Assembly: GCA_009783025.1 (NCBI GenBank)
Contig: WRHY01000003.1
Coordinates: 1-64,000 of the forward strand
DNA: 64,000 bases
Direction: 5' to 3'
From: Desulfovibrionaceae bacterium
GTDB lineage: Bacteria > Desulfobacterota > Desulfovibrionia > Desulfovibrionales > Desulfovibrionaceae
In this document: positions 1 to 7,984 of the stretch, piece by piece
Position numbering within the stretch: the stretch's first letter is position 1
Layout: every line of letters begins with the position of its first letter
Made by a program: the position numbers and the translations under genes
Notes under the pieces: generated by a model
Seen by the model: only the letters and a program-made list of their open reading frames with translations
What the model was told of the DNA's origin: nothing
Databases searched by the model: none

Positions 1-156
1 AAATGATTTCCCCTGCACCCCTCAAATGCCGGGTCCAGGGCCGGCTAGGCCCTGGCGGGGTGGAGGTGCGGCCAGTGATGCTAAGGCTCACGTTCATCCC
101 ATCGAGAGTATCGCTGGATGATAACCTTTGCGTCACTGGTTTGAGCCCCTCCAAAA
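1..156. repeat. R2 family repeat, copy a (left edge cut by window)
   Basis: The segment carries the R2 hallmarks: the CCCCTGCACCCCTC block, a GC-rich hairpin near 30-60, and a tail with the words CTCACGTTCATCC and GGTTTGAGCCCCTCC. The tail (about 65-153) matches the tails of the copies at 45.5 kb and 60.3 kb. It ends about 15 nt before the tupB start codon, as the 60.3 kb copy does before uppP. Confidence 0.7.
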
Positions 157-167
157 AATATACTCTT

Positions 168-866
168 ATGACAAGCCTATTCGTCGACAGCCTTTTCTCC
201 GCCTGCGCCATGATAGTGAGCGGCAACAGGGAGTTGTGGGACATTGTGCTCCTCTCCCTGCGCTGCACCTTCCTGGCCTGTTTTTTTGCCGCGCTCATCG
301 GCATACCTGTTGCGCTCTTTTTGGCCAATAACGAATTTATTGGCAAGCGCCTGCTTCTTCTGATTCTTAACTCGCTTCTGGCCCTGCCCACGGTGGTCGT
401 GGGCCTTTTTCTGTACGTGTTCATCTCCCGGCGCGGCATTTTCGGCCCTCTTGATCTGCTCTATTCCCCAACGGCCATCATCATGGGCCAGTTCATCCTT
501 ATTCTCCCGCTGATTATTATGTTTTCTTATGCCGCCTTGAATCGCCTGGATCAACGCTACCGTGAAACCGCGTTAACGCTTGGGGCCAGCGGATGGCAGG
601 CGGCCAGGGCCGTCCTGCGCGAGGCCCGGCCCGCCATGTTCGCCGCGCTTTGCGCCGCTTATGGCCGCGGCATTGCCGAGGTCGGCGTGAGCATGATGCT
701 CGGCGGCAACATCAAGGGGTTTACCCGCACCATGACCACGGCCATGGCCCTGGAGTATGACAAGGGCGAGTTCACGCTGGCGCTTGGTCTCGGCATAATT
801 CTTCTTCTGGTCAGCTTTACGCTGAACGCGGCCCTTGGTTTTTTCCAGGGCAAAACAGAGTCATGA
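168..866 (+). CDS. tupB: ABC transporter permease, tungstate (TupB-like)
   Basis: A 232-residue inner-membrane permease with about five hydrophobic segments. The cytoplasmic coupling loop reads YRETALTLGASGWQAARAVL near residues 125-145, typical of the anion permeases TupB/ModB/CysT. It would form the channel of an ABC importer with the ATPase that starts 4 nt after its stop. Tungstate rather than molybdate is inferred from the tungsten-type aldehyde oxidoreductase two genes downstream. The open frame extends to base 3, but its first 55 codons lie in repeat sequence, so the ATG at 168 is preferred. No binding-protein gene is visible; tupA may lie left of the window. Confidence 0.8.
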   Translation: MTSLFVDSLFSACAMIVSGNRELWDIVLLSLRCTFLACFFAALIGIPVALFLANNEFIGKRLLLLILNSLLALPTVVVGLFLYVFISRRGIFGPLDLLYSPTAIIMGQFILILPLIIMFSYAALNRLDQRYRETALTLGASGWQAARAVLREARPAMFAALCAAYGRGIAEVGVSMMLGGNIKGFTRTMTTAMALEYDKGEFTLALGLGIILLLVSFTLNAALGFFQGKTES

Positions 867-870
867 CGCC

Positions 871-1827
871 ATGAACACGCTTTACTCGTTACGGAATGTC
901 ACGCGCCGCTTCGGGGAGCGCGACGTTCTCCACATTGATGAACTGGATATAGAGCCACGTGAAATTTATGCCCTGCTTGGAGCCAACGGCGCGGGCAAAT
1001 CCACCCTGATGCGCATTCTGGCCTTCCTTGACGCTCCTTCCGGCGGCGAACTTGTTTTCCGGGGCAAGAGAGTGTCCGCGGGACAGGAGGCGCGGTTCCG
1101 CCCCGGCGTGGTCTGGGTGCCGCAGTTTCCCGTAATGTTCACGGGAAGTCTGCTTTACAACGTCGAATATCCGATGGCCCTGGCAAAGATCGCCAAAAAT
1201 GAACGCAGACAGCGAGCCTTGGAGCTTCTGGAGAGCGTGAGCCTGGGGCATCTTGCCGAAGCTCCGGCGCACAAGCTTTCCGGAGGGGAGTCGCAACGGG
1301 CGAGCATTGCGCGGGCTCTTGCCGCCGGGGCTGAAGTCATCCTGTTTGACGAGCCGACAGCCAACGTGGATCAGCGGTCCCTCGGCGACTTTATTGCCCT
1401 TGTCCTGGACATCTGGGAGCGGCAGAAGCTTTCCATCCTTATCACCACCCATAACGCGGCTCTGGCTGCCGCCTTGTGCCGCCGCCAGATTTTCCTGGTT
1501 GAAGGCAAACTCGTGCGCCAACATGTGCTGCCGGGGGGTGGCACGGCCTGGCCCGCGATTTTGTCCGCCGGGGCTGGCGGCCTCACGGCACGCATACCCT
1601 ACGATGCGACAACGGCGTTTCCCACGGGGACAGCCTTTCCGAGAAGCGCCTGCCTGCGCGGCCTTGAGGATTTTGCGGCCGGTGTGAGCTTACGCCTTGA
1701 ACCAATGCCGGGTCAGATGGTAGATATTTTGCTGGAAGACGAAACCAGCCGGACCTTGGCCCGCTCCATCACCTTGGGAAGCGTACTCAATGTGGATGTG
1801 ACAGGAGATCCTCGGGAAACGGCGTAA
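871..1827 (+). CDS. tupC: ABC transporter ATP-binding protein, tungstate (TupC-like)
   Basis: A 318-residue ABC ATPase. Walker A GANGAGKST is at residues 37-45, the signature LSGGES begins near 136, and Walker B ends in D160-E161. It should hydrolyse ATP at the inner face of the TupB channel. After the nucleotide-binding domain (about 1-220) comes a C-terminal extension of roughly 90 residues, which may be a regulatory domain of the kind seen in molybdate and tungstate ATPases; that assignment is inference. The start is the ATG at 871, 4 nt after the permease stop. Substrate choice rests on context. Confidence 0.8.
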   Translation: MNTLYSLRNVTRRFGERDVLHIDELDIEPREIYALLGANGAGKSTLMRILAFLDAPSGGELVFRGKRVSAGQEARFRPGVVWVPQFPVMFTGSLLYNVEYPMALAKIAKNERRQRALELLESVSLGHLAEAPAHKLSGGESQRASIARALAAGAEVILFDEPTANVDQRSLGDFIALVLDIWERQKLSILITTHNAALAAALCRRQIFLVEGKLVRQHVLPGGGTAWPAILSAGAGGLTARIPYDATTAFPTGTAFPRSACLRGLEDFAAGVSLRLEPMPGQMVDILLEDETSRTLARSITLGSVLNVDVTGDPRETA

Positions 1828-1844
1828 CCACTCCCTGGATTACT

Positions 1845-2426
1845 ATGGCTCCTCTCCCGTCCTTGCATATAGCAAAGGCCAGCCCGGCCTGGGGACTCAT
1901 TCTCCAGTCCGGCGCCGTCATCTCCTGTAGCGTGGGAGTTCCCCTGACAACGCTCCTGTACGGCGAATTGGGGTTGCGAGAGGAGCAGTTGCAGCCTGTG
2001 GACGTGCTGCTTCTGGACGGCATGCCGGTTGACGATCCGGAAAAGGCTGTTGTTCCGGACGGCGCGCGTCTCGCCCTGGCAGCCGGTGTGCCCGGCATCG
2101 TGGGCCTTGCCATGAAAAGCGGCAGTGCGGTGCGGGCCTTACGTTCCGGCATCACCCATACAGGTGGCGAGGCAGTAAATCCCCGCCCCGGCACAATACT
2201 TCTCTCCCTGTATAGCCTCGCCATTCCCCTTCTTGCCGGATACTTTTTGCGGCGGGGGATCATGGTTGAGGCCGCTCAGGTTCTGCGTTACGCCCGCTTC
2301 GCCCCTGAAGACCGCTGCCTCTTTGACCGCGCGCCAATAACAGCCCGAAACCTCCCGCAAGCGTTTGCCCATATGCCCGGCAGCGCTTTCCTTTTGCTGA
2401 CCATCGACGAATTATGTCGAAAATGA
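1845..2426 (+). CDS. unknown protein in tungsten gene cluster, possible beta-grasp region
   Basis: A 193-residue protein that I do not recognise as a family. It starts 17 nt after the ATPase stop and precedes the aldehyde oxidoreductase gene, so a link to tungstate or tungstopterin is likely from context. Residues about 35-85 (LLYGELGL, then VDVLLLDGMPVDDPEKAVV, then PDGARLALAAGVPG) have the strand pattern and the G-x-x-V...DGxxVAL shape of MoaD/ThiS-type beta-grasp proteins. The terminal diglycine of sulfur carriers is absent. A hydrophobic stretch lies near residues 117-132. The C-terminal quarter has no recognisable motif. Function not assigned. Confidence 0.6.
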   Translation: MAPLPSLHIAKASPAWGLILQSGAVISCSVGVPLTTLLYGELGLREEQLQPVDVLLLDGMPVDDPEKAVVPDGARLALAAGVPGIVGLAMKSGSAVRALRSGITHTGGEAVNPRPGTILLSLYSLAIPLLAGYFLRRGIMVEAAQVLRYARFAPEDRCLFDRAPITARNLPQAFAHMPGSAFLLLTIDELCRK

Positions 2427-2432
2427 CATAAT
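2411..2432. promoter_or_regulatory. perfect inverted repeat over the stop of the preceding gene
   Basis: ATTATGTC and GACATAAT are perfect 8-base arms separated by six bases, and the structure overlaps the TGA of the preceding gene. There is no T-run, so an operator before the AOR promoter is at least as likely as a terminator. Confidence 0.35.
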
Positions 2433-2456
2433 CCATTGGTTTCACTGGGCATTGCG

Positions 2457-2485
2457 TTGACAAAACAACTGACCGCAGGTATACA
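2457..2485 (+). promoter_or_regulatory. sigma70-type promoter for aor
   Basis: TTGACA at 2457-2462 and TATACA at 2480-2485 are separated by 17 nt, about 75 nt before the aor start. A separate promoter would let aor be expressed independently of the transporter genes. Confidence 0.55.
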
Positions 2486-2559
2486 ATAAGAGCATACCCA
2501 ATCGTAACGCGGCCATTGTCGGATGCCAATTTCAAGCCGCCCAAGGAAAGAGAGGACCC

Positions 2560-4296
2560 ATGCAATTCAAAATTTTACGCGTCAACATGGCCAGCAAAGA
2601 ATGCCGCTTCGAAGAGATTCCTGCACAGTATTCCGGACTCGGCGGACGCGGCCTGACTTCGACCATTGTGGCTTCCGAGGTTGAACCGACGTGTAGCCCC
2701 TTTGGGCCGCACAACAAGCTCGTGTTCGCTCCCGGCCTTCTGGGCGGGACCAACTGCCCCAACGCCAACCGTATTTCCGTCGGCTGCAAGAGTCCCATGA
2801 CCGGCGGCATCAAGGAAGCCAACTCCGGCGGCCAGCCGGGCGGGCATCTCGCCAAAATGGGGATCAGCGCGCTCATTATTGAGGATATTGCCGAGGACGG
2901 CGCCTGGTATCAGCTTGAGTTGGCAAAAGACAGCGCCAGACTCGTTCCCTGCACGGTCAACGGACTGAATAACTACGACACTGTTGCCAAACTCGTGCAA
3001 CAGTATGGCGATACGTGCAGTTACATCACCATTGGCCGGGCCGGGGAATTCCGCCTTACTGCGGCGAGCATCGCGTTCACTGATCCCGAACTGCACCCGT
3101 CGCGCCACGCCGGGCGCGGCGGCGTGGGTGCGGTCATGGGGGCCAAGGGCTTGAAAGCCATCATTGTCAATCCGAAGGGCACTGCCGAACGCCTGGTTAA
3201 GGCTCCGGAGGCTTTCAAGGAATCGGCCAAGCGCTTTGCCAAGGCGCTCATGGATCATCCTATCTGCGGCCAGGGTCTGCCCAATTACGGAACAGCCGTG
3301 CTCATCAACATTCTGCACGAGGCCGGGGGATTGCCCACCCGCAACTTCAGCACCGGACGCTTTGAAGGCCATGACGCGGTTTCCGGCGAGACGCTTAACC
3401 AAATCACCAAGGAACGCGGCGGCGAAGGCATTGTCGCCCACGGCTGCATGTCCGGTTGTATTATGCGTTGTAGCGGCGTCTACCCGGACAATAGAGGCAA
3501 AACCATCGGCAAATGGCCCGAGTATGAAACCATTTGGGCGTTCGGCCCCAACTCCGGCATCGACGATCTGGATATGATCGCCCGTTTTGACAGAATCTGC
3601 GATGATGTCGGCGTGGACACCATTGACGTTGGTTGCGCGCTGGCCTTGTTCATGGAAGCGGGTATCCTGAAATTCGGCGATGCAAAAGGCGCGCTCGAGC
3701 TCATGGAAGAGATCAGCAAGGGTTCGGCCATAGGGCGCGTGCTTGGCTGCGGCGCGGGCGTGACCGGTAAAGTTTACGGTCTGCGGCGCGTACCCGTGGT
3801 CAAGGGGCAAAGCCTGCCCGCGTATGACCCCAGAGCGGTCAAAGGCCAGGGCGTTACCTACGCCACCTCGCCCATGGGCGCGGACCACACCGCCGGATAT
3901 GCGGTCACGGCCAATATCCTGAAGGTGGGCGGCTTTGTGGACCCCTTGGACAAAAGCGGACAAATTGAACTTTCGCGCAATCTCCAGATCGCCACGGCCG
4001 CCATAGACACCACCGGCCTTTGCCTGTTCGTGGCCTTCGCTGTTCTGGACAACCCCGACGCCCTGGTGGCCGTGGTGGAAATGCTCAATGCCAAGTATGG
4101 CCTTGCCCTTACGCTGGACGATGTGACCAAGCTTGGCAAGAAGGTGCTGGAAACGGAAATGGACTTTAACCGCCGGGCGGGCTTGACCGAGGCTGCTGAC
4201 CGGTTGCCGGACTATTTCTCCGACGAAAAACTGGCGCCGCACAACGTCAAATTCGACATTACCCCGGCAGAGTTGGACAATACGCTCAAATGGTAG
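2560..4296 (+). CDS. aor: tungsten-containing aldehyde:ferredoxin oxidoreductase
   Basis: A 578-residue cytoplasmic enzyme of the AOR family. It oxidises aldehydes to carboxylic acids and passes electrons to ferredoxin, using a tungstobispterin and one [4Fe-4S] cluster. The N-terminal beta-rich domain has YSGLGGRGL near residue 24 and a pterin-binding region with NRISVGCKSPMTGG. The cluster ligands are C296, C300 and C304 (spacing C-x3-C-x3-C), with C488 in DTTGLC as the likely fourth. This spacing differs from the C-x2-C-x3-C of classical AORs and suggests a subgroup. Length is normal. AGAGAGGA upstream serves as ribosome-binding site. A bidirectional terminator follows. The actual aldehyde substrate cannot be read from sequence. 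Confidence 0.9.
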   Translation: MQFKILRVNMASKECRFEEIPAQYSGLGGRGLTSTIVASEVEPTCSPFGPHNKLVFAPGLLGGTNCPNANRISVGCKSPMTGGIKEANSGGQPGGHLAKMGISALIIEDIAEDGAWYQLELAKDSARLVPCTVNGLNNYDTVAKLVQQYGDTCSYITIGRAGEFRLTAASIAFTDPELHPSRHAGRGGVGAVMGAKGLKAIIVNPKGTAERLVKAPEAFKESAKRFAKALMDHPICGQGLPNYGTAVLINILHEAGGLPTRNFSTGRFEGHDAVSGETLNQITKERGGEGIVAHGCMSGCIMRCSGVYPDNRGKTIGKWPEYETIWAFGPNSGIDDLDMIARFDRICDDVGVDTIDVGCALALFMEAGILKFGDAKGALELMEEISKGSAIGRVLGCGAGVTGKVYGLRRVPVVKGQSLPAYDPRAVKGQGVTYATSPMGADHTAGYAVTANILKVGGFVDPLDKSGQIELSRNLQIATAAIDTTGLCLFVAFAVLDNPDALVAVVEMLNAKYGLALTLDDVTKLGKKVLETEMDFNRRAGLTEAADRLPDYFSDEKLAPHNVKFDITPAELDNTLKW

Positions 4297-4320
4297 GGTG
4301 AAGCCAAGCCGGAGCACAAG

Positions 4321-4360
4321 AATCAGGGCCGCCCTTGTAAGAGCGGCCCTGATTCTTTAT
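4321..4360. terminator. bidirectional terminator between aor and suhB-like gene
   Basis: AATCAGGGCCGC (4321-4332) pairs perfectly with GCGGCCCTGATT (4343-4354), followed by CTTTATT on the plus strand. It sits between two convergent genes and abuts the minus-strand stop at 4357. Confidence 0.85.
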
Positions 4361-5124
4361 TCCCCGAGCACATCCACCAGTTCCTGATGTACGCGCCCGT
4401 TGGAGGCCAGGATGATGTCGCCGAATCGCAGCGGTTCGCCGCGGATGTTGGTGACGCGGCCACCGGCTTCCTCGACCAGCAGCCACCCGGCAGCCACATC
4501 CCAAGGTTTGAGATCGGCGCTATAAAAAGCTTCATAGCGTCCCGCGGCAACGTAAGCCAGATCCGCGGCTGCCGAGCCGCAACGGCGCACGCCCTGGCAC
4601 CGGGGCAACACAGCCCCGAGCCATCGTAAGGTGCGGTCCGCATGAATGTCATAGGCGGGGGAACCGGTGGAAAGCAGGGCCTGCTCGCAACTGGCGATGC
4701 CGGATACCCGAAGCGGCTGCCCGTTGCGGTATGCGCCTTGCCCCTTTTCCGCATAAAAACGTTCGTCGAGCATGGGAAGGGTCACAATACCGAGGCGGAT
4801 TGCTCCCCCCTGCCACAGGGCTATGGATACAGCCACAAAGGGGATGCCGTGGACAAAGTTGGTGGTGCCGTCAACCGGATCGACAATCCAGCAATCACCA
4901 TCAGGAATGAGGCTGTGGGCGCTTTCTTCGCCCATAAAACCCACTTCGGGCAGGATTTCCTTCAGGCGTTCCTGAAGATGCGCCTCTACAGCGGCATCTG
5001 TTTTGGTGACCAGGTCAAAGCGGCCTTTATAGCGCACGTCACGCGGCCGCTGCCAGTGTTCACGAATGATCTCTCCGGCTGTTTCAGCTGCGGCGAGCGT
5101 TTTATTGAGCAGGGAACTGTCCAT
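4357..5124 (-). CDS. suhB: inositol monophosphatase family protein
   Basis: A 255-residue Mg2+-dependent phosphatase of the IMPase/SuhB family. All three metal-site motifs are present in order: GEES near residue 70, DPVDGTTNF near 85, and WDVAAGWLL near 208. It should hydrolyse inositol-1-phosphate or a related sugar phosphate in the cytoplasm; some homologues have a separate role in ribosome maturation, and the sequence does not decide between these. It stands alone on the minus strand between two terminator hairpins, so it is probably monocistronic. Confidence 0.85.
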   Translation of the reverse strand: MDSSLLNKTLAAAETAGEIIREHWQRPRDVRYKGRFDLVTKTDAAVEAHLQERLKEILPEVGFMGEESAHSLIPDGDCWIVDPVDGTTNFVHGIPFVAVSIALWQGGAIRLGIVTLPMLDERFYAEKGQGAYRNGQPLRVSGIASCEQALLSTGSPAYDIHADRTLRWLGAVLPRCQGVRRCGSAAADLAYVAAGRYEAFYSADLKPWDVAAGWLLVEEAGGRVTNIRGEPLRFGDIILASNGRVHQELVDVLGE

Positions 5125-5170
5125 ACTGTCTCCGGCGGCAGGTGGTTTTACGCTATACTATAATACAATA

Positions 5171-5206
5171 AAAGGCGGGAGAACAGAGTTCTCCCGCCTT
5201 TTATTT
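5171..5206. terminator. terminator after the CBM48 gene
   Basis: AAAGGCGGGAGAA (5171-5183) pairs perfectly with TTCTCCCGCCTTT (5189-5201). On the minus strand it is followed by TTTTATTG, suited to end the gene at 5228-5536. A T-rich tail also follows on the plus strand. Confidence 0.85.
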
Positions 5207-5227
5207 GCTCATACTCTCCGGCCGGTG

Positions 5228-5536
5228 TTATACCTTCACCACGGAATTCTCAGCGCCGGTATAGGGGCAAGGCACATAGGCATCAGCTTCAGGGTCGTTA
5301 AGCCAGACATTTTCATCGGAACGATACCGAAACTGGCTGTCCTGTCCGAGAGGCAGTTCTATTTCAAGGCTGAACCCGCCGTCTTTCATTTTTTTCATGG
5401 GGTTCGAAGTGTCATCCCACTTGTTGAAATCTCCCACAAGATACATTTCCGAGGCTCCGTGGGCCTCAATTTCTGAAAGGCTGAATTTGACTTTGCATGC
5501 CGGCCGCGTCTTTAAAAAACTTTTGCTGATGGACAT
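5228..5536 (-). CDS. small glycogen-binding-like (CBM48/isoamylase N) protein
   Basis: A 102-residue protein that consists almost wholly of a CBM48/AMPK-beta type early-set fold. MYLVGDFNKWDD, a Lys-rich turn, FSLEIELPLG, QFRYR and VWLNDPEAD are the characteristic strands. Such domains bind alpha-glucans, usually as part of branching enzymes or kinases. Here no enzyme domain is attached and none is encoded next door. The start at 5536 has GAGAGGAAAGCT before it; an in-frame extension of 34 codons upstream has no ribosome-binding site. Possible roles are glycogen tethering or a regulatory subunit; this is inference. Confidence 0.75.
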   Translation of the reverse strand: MSISKSFLKTRPACKVKFSLSEIEAHGASEMYLVGDFNKWDDTSNPMKKMKDGGFSLEIELPLGQDSQFRYRSDENVWLNDPEADAYVPCPYTGAENSVVKV

Positions 5537-5719
5537 AGCTTTCCTCTCTTCAGGCATATACGTATGGAATCCGTTGAAAACCGCCCCGGACGGGCTTGTG
5601 CGCGCTGTATAGCGGCAAGAAAATTCCCTACGTTGCAATCAATCTATCGTATTTTTGGAGAAAGAGAAAGACAGGAATAGGGGAAAAAATATGCTTTTCT
5701 GTGCGGCGTTGAGGAGGCC

Positions 5720-5781
5720 GGAGCAGTTGACCTTTGAAAAAGGTCAACTGCTCCGCAAGAATTTGTCGGCTCTGGAGCGCG
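5720..5781 (-). repeat. R3 family repeat, partial copy c
   Basis: GGAGCAGTTGACCTTT (5720-5735) and its exact complement (5739-5754) form a 16-bp hairpin. It is followed by CGCAAGAATTTGTC, which matches the GACAAAT..TTGC core of the R3 copies at 49.3 and 54.1 kb. The hairpin arms differ from those copies but remain perfectly paired. It lies just beyond the 3' end of the gene at 5795-6181. Confidence 0.6.
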
Positions 5782-5794
5782 TAACGCCGGGTGT

Positions 5795-6181
5795 TTACCC
5801 GACAATCATGCGCAGGCTTTCTTCAAAGTCGGGCTTGAGTTCCTCGGCCCGGTCCGGGTCGATACCGCACAGTCCGAAAACAGAGGCAAAAAGGATGTCC
5901 AGGGGCAGCCTCAATGTATGGGCGCCGTTACTTATTCTGTACAGGTCGCCTTCCTGCGCGACCACGTAGTAGCGGCGGGTTTTTTCCTGACCGGCGCCGG
6001 AAACGATCGAATACACCTGCTCGTTTTGATCGGAAATATACAGGCGCAGACGGGTCAGAGTCGCCGAATCTTCATCATAATACGAACTTTCGGAAAAAAG
6101 CCGTCCATTGAACGCAAATTCAATGCCGTTGTCATTGGACAGCGAAATCTGTTCAAAATGCACTTTGCCGGGTTTGCTCAT
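5795..6181 (-). CDS. unknown 128-residue protein coupled to HTH gene
   Basis: I do not recognise this protein. It is soluble, acidic and rich in beta-type sequence (IEFAFNGRLFSE, TRRYYVVAQEGDLYRIS), ending in a helical segment PDRAEELKPDFEESLRMIV. There is no signal peptide, membrane segment or cysteine cluster. The chosen ATG at 6181 has GGAGGAG nine bases upstream and lies two bases beyond the TGA of the helix-turn-helix gene, so the two are co-translated. A GTG ten bases upstream is too close to the ribosome-binding site. Partnership with the DNA-binding protein is inferred from this coupling. Confidence 0.65.
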   Translation of the reverse strand: MSKPGKVHFEQISLSNDNGIEFAFNGRLFSESSYYDEDSATLTRLRLYISDQNEQVYSIVSGAGQEKTRRYYVVAQEGDLYRISNGAHTLRLPLDILFASVFGLCGIDPDRAEELKPDFEESLRMIVG

Positions 6182-6183
6182 AG

Positions 6184-6549
6184 TCAGCACTCCTCCTGTT
6201 TTCCCGCGTCATTCTTACCGCCGCTTTTGTCCGGCGTTTCTTGCCGCGTCCCGTCGCTGACGGGAAGAGATAGTTGCATCTGCCTGTTTTTTTCCCGGCG
6301 GGTCTTGGGAGCCGGTGGCGCGGCTTCCCCTTCCGGCGAACCGTCCTGCTCCTTACCGAACAGATCGCCGCCGCCGCTGGCAGTCCAGAAGGCCTCAAGA
6401 TCAAAGCGCGAGATGCGAAATCCTCTCCCCAGCTTTGCCGCTCTAAGCTCACCGCTCCGGATGGCTCGGCGTAGCGTTTCCCTGTGGCAGCTCAGCAAAT
6501 CCGCTGCTTCAGCCAAGGTAAAGGTCGTCTTGCCGGGAGGCACACTCAT
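6184..6549 (-). CDS. excisionase/MerR-type helix-turn-helix protein
   Basis: A 121-residue DNA-binding protein. Residues about 10-56 (FTLAEAADLLSCHRETLRRA, then IRSGELRAAKLGRGFRI, then SRFDLEAFW) are a typical HTH_17 domain: a helix-turn-helix followed by the R/K-x-G-R-x-x-R wing. The C-terminal half is a charged, Pro/Lys-rich tail without a known fold. The AAAGGGTG before the start at 6549 is an acceptable ribosome-binding site. No integrase or phage gene is nearby, so a chromosomal regulator is more likely than an excisionase. Inverted repeats in the intergenic region upstream could be its operator. Confidence 0.75.
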   Translation of the reverse strand: MSVPPGKTTFTLAEAADLLSCHRETLRRAIRSGELRAAKLGRGFRISRFDLEAFWTASGGGDLFGKEQDGSPEGEAAPPAPKTRREKNRQMQLSLPVSDGTRQETPDKSGGKNDAGKQEEC

Positions 6550-6882
6550 GCGTTTTCACCCTTTTATCCCTCTTCTATCTCCTTGCCTATTGCCAATACG
6601 CGCAATAGACAACTTTTGTCAACTTTATTTCTTTTCAGAGTACTTTTGGCGGCAATATGCGTATCAAGCCACATCAGTATCGTTTTTGCTTATTGAATGC
6701 GATTTTAGACATATGAACACTGGTGTTCGGATCGCCCCGCCATGCTTTTGCCGCGGATATATTTGCCTGCGAAAGGGAAAAAACGTTGCCTTGTTTTTGG
6801 CTCCTTGATAGGAAATACAAGAATATTCACTGTGTGTTCCGTTGCGGCAAAGGGTAGCCGATTGTTTTTTCAAGGAGGCCAT
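6550..6882. other. divergent intergenic region with inverted repeats
   Basis: This 333-base AT-richer stretch separates the minus-strand HTH gene from the plus-strand signalling operon. No credible gene is seen. It holds TATTGC and GCAATA arms (6588-6593 and 6602-6607, eight-base spacer) and GACAA-CTT-TTGTC (6608-6620) close to the HTH start. These are candidate operators only. The binding-protein gene has a strong AAGGAGG ribosome-binding site at 6872-6878. Confidence 0.4.
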
Positions 6883-7926
6883 ATGGTTCGTCTGTTCACG
6901 GTGTTTTGCCTGGTCGCGTTGCTCTGTCCGCTGACGGGAGCGTCAGCGGCGCAGCCTTTGCGCGTCCATGCCTGGGTCGATTATTTTCCGGCCTGGCTGC
7001 ATGAGGAATTCACACGGGAGACCGGCATACCGATTGTGCAGTCCTTTATGGCCGAGAACACATCGTTGCGCACGGCTCTTGTTGAACATGGGGCCACACT
7101 GCACTACGATATAGTGACCCCCTCTTCAGAGATGCTGCAACAGCTCGCTTCCGAAGGGCTGCTGCTTGCCCTTGACCGCGAACAGATTCCGAACATGGCG
7201 GATATTGATCCCTGGTTCAGCGGGCTTGGCTATGATAAAGGAAGCGTCTATAGTGTGCCGATCTTTTGGGGGGTGCTGGGAATCGTCATTGACAAGCGCG
7301 TGATCCCGGCGGAGGTTGCTTCCCGTATCAAGGGCTACAAGGATCTCTGGATGCCGGAGCTCAAAGACAAGCTGTTGCTGCCCAATGATTTCCGATCCCT
7401 CATGAGCATAATGCTGCTGAGTCTCGGCTACGGCGTGAACGACTTCGAAAGGCTCCCCCAAGCCATGCAGGCTCTGGAATCGCTGCTCCCTTCCGTGGCT
7501 CAGTTTGATACTGTGGACCAACTGGATTCCATGCTTAAAGGAAACATAGGCGTGGGCGTGGTCTGGGCCAGGAAGGATTATGTGGCCAAGGACATGGAGG
7601 GGATTTTTGCTTTCATTCCGGCCAAGGAAGGGTCGCCCGTGTGGATAGACACGCTGGCCGTTCCTGCTGCTGCCGGTAACCCCAAAGCCGCTTTCGCCTT
7701 TATAAATTTTGTGCTCAGACCTGATATTCTGGCCCGCCTGGGCGAGAGTTCGGGATACGCGGTGGCGGGAAAAAAAGCCCGGGAACTCCTGCCCGAGGAG
7801 TTGCGGAACCAGCCTGCGCTTTACCCGCCGGATTCCTTGCGTGAACGCTTCGAGCCGGAGCTGATGCTTCCTCCTGCCGCTGATGATTTGATGAAGCGCT
7901 GGAATAAGCTCAGAGGTAACAGATAA
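6883..7926 (+). CDS. periplasmic polyamine-type solute-binding protein of a signalling operon
   Basis: A 347-residue secreted protein with a signal peptide (VRLFTVFCLVALLCPLTGA, cleavage near SAA) and a two-lobed type II binding fold of the PotD/PotF kind. Recognisable parts are LRVHAWVDYFPAWLHEEF, YDIVTPSSEMLQQLASEGLL, SVPIFWGVLGIVIDK and the C-terminal IDTLAVPAAAGNPKAAFAFI. No permease or ATPase follows. Instead the next genes are sensor kinases, so it probably delivers a ligand, perhaps a polyamine, to a sensor rather than to a transporter. The ATG at 6883 has AAGGAGG at ideal distance; a longer in-frame extension lacks one. Confidence 0.8.
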   Translation: MVRLFTVFCLVALLCPLTGASAAQPLRVHAWVDYFPAWLHEEFTRETGIPIVQSFMAENTSLRTALVEHGATLHYDIVTPSSEMLQQLASEGLLLALDREQIPNMADIDPWFSGLGYDKGSVYSVPIFWGVLGIVIDKRVIPAEVASRIKGYKDLWMPELKDKLLLPNDFRSLMSIMLLSLGYGVNDFERLPQAMQALESLLPSVAQFDTVDQLDSMLKGNIGVGVVWARKDYVAKDMEGIFAFIPAKEGSPVWIDTLAVPAAAGNPKAAFAFINFVLRPDILARLGESSGYAVAGKKARELLPEELRNQPALYPPDSLRERFEPELMLPPAADDLMKRWNKLRGNR

Positions 7927-7984
7927 GCCGCCTGCCCCTATGCTGCGGCGTTGTCCGGAAAGGGGGAGGCGAGAGTAATTCGGA

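Noticed and set aside
2575..4317. 580-codon open frame on the minus strand opposite aor
   Set aside because: The plus strand carries the full AOR with all cluster cysteines; the antisense frame has no recognisable domain.
6184..6549. HTH gene as an excisionase marking a prophage or integrative element
   Set aside because: No integrase, attachment-site repeat, phage or conjugation gene is present around it.
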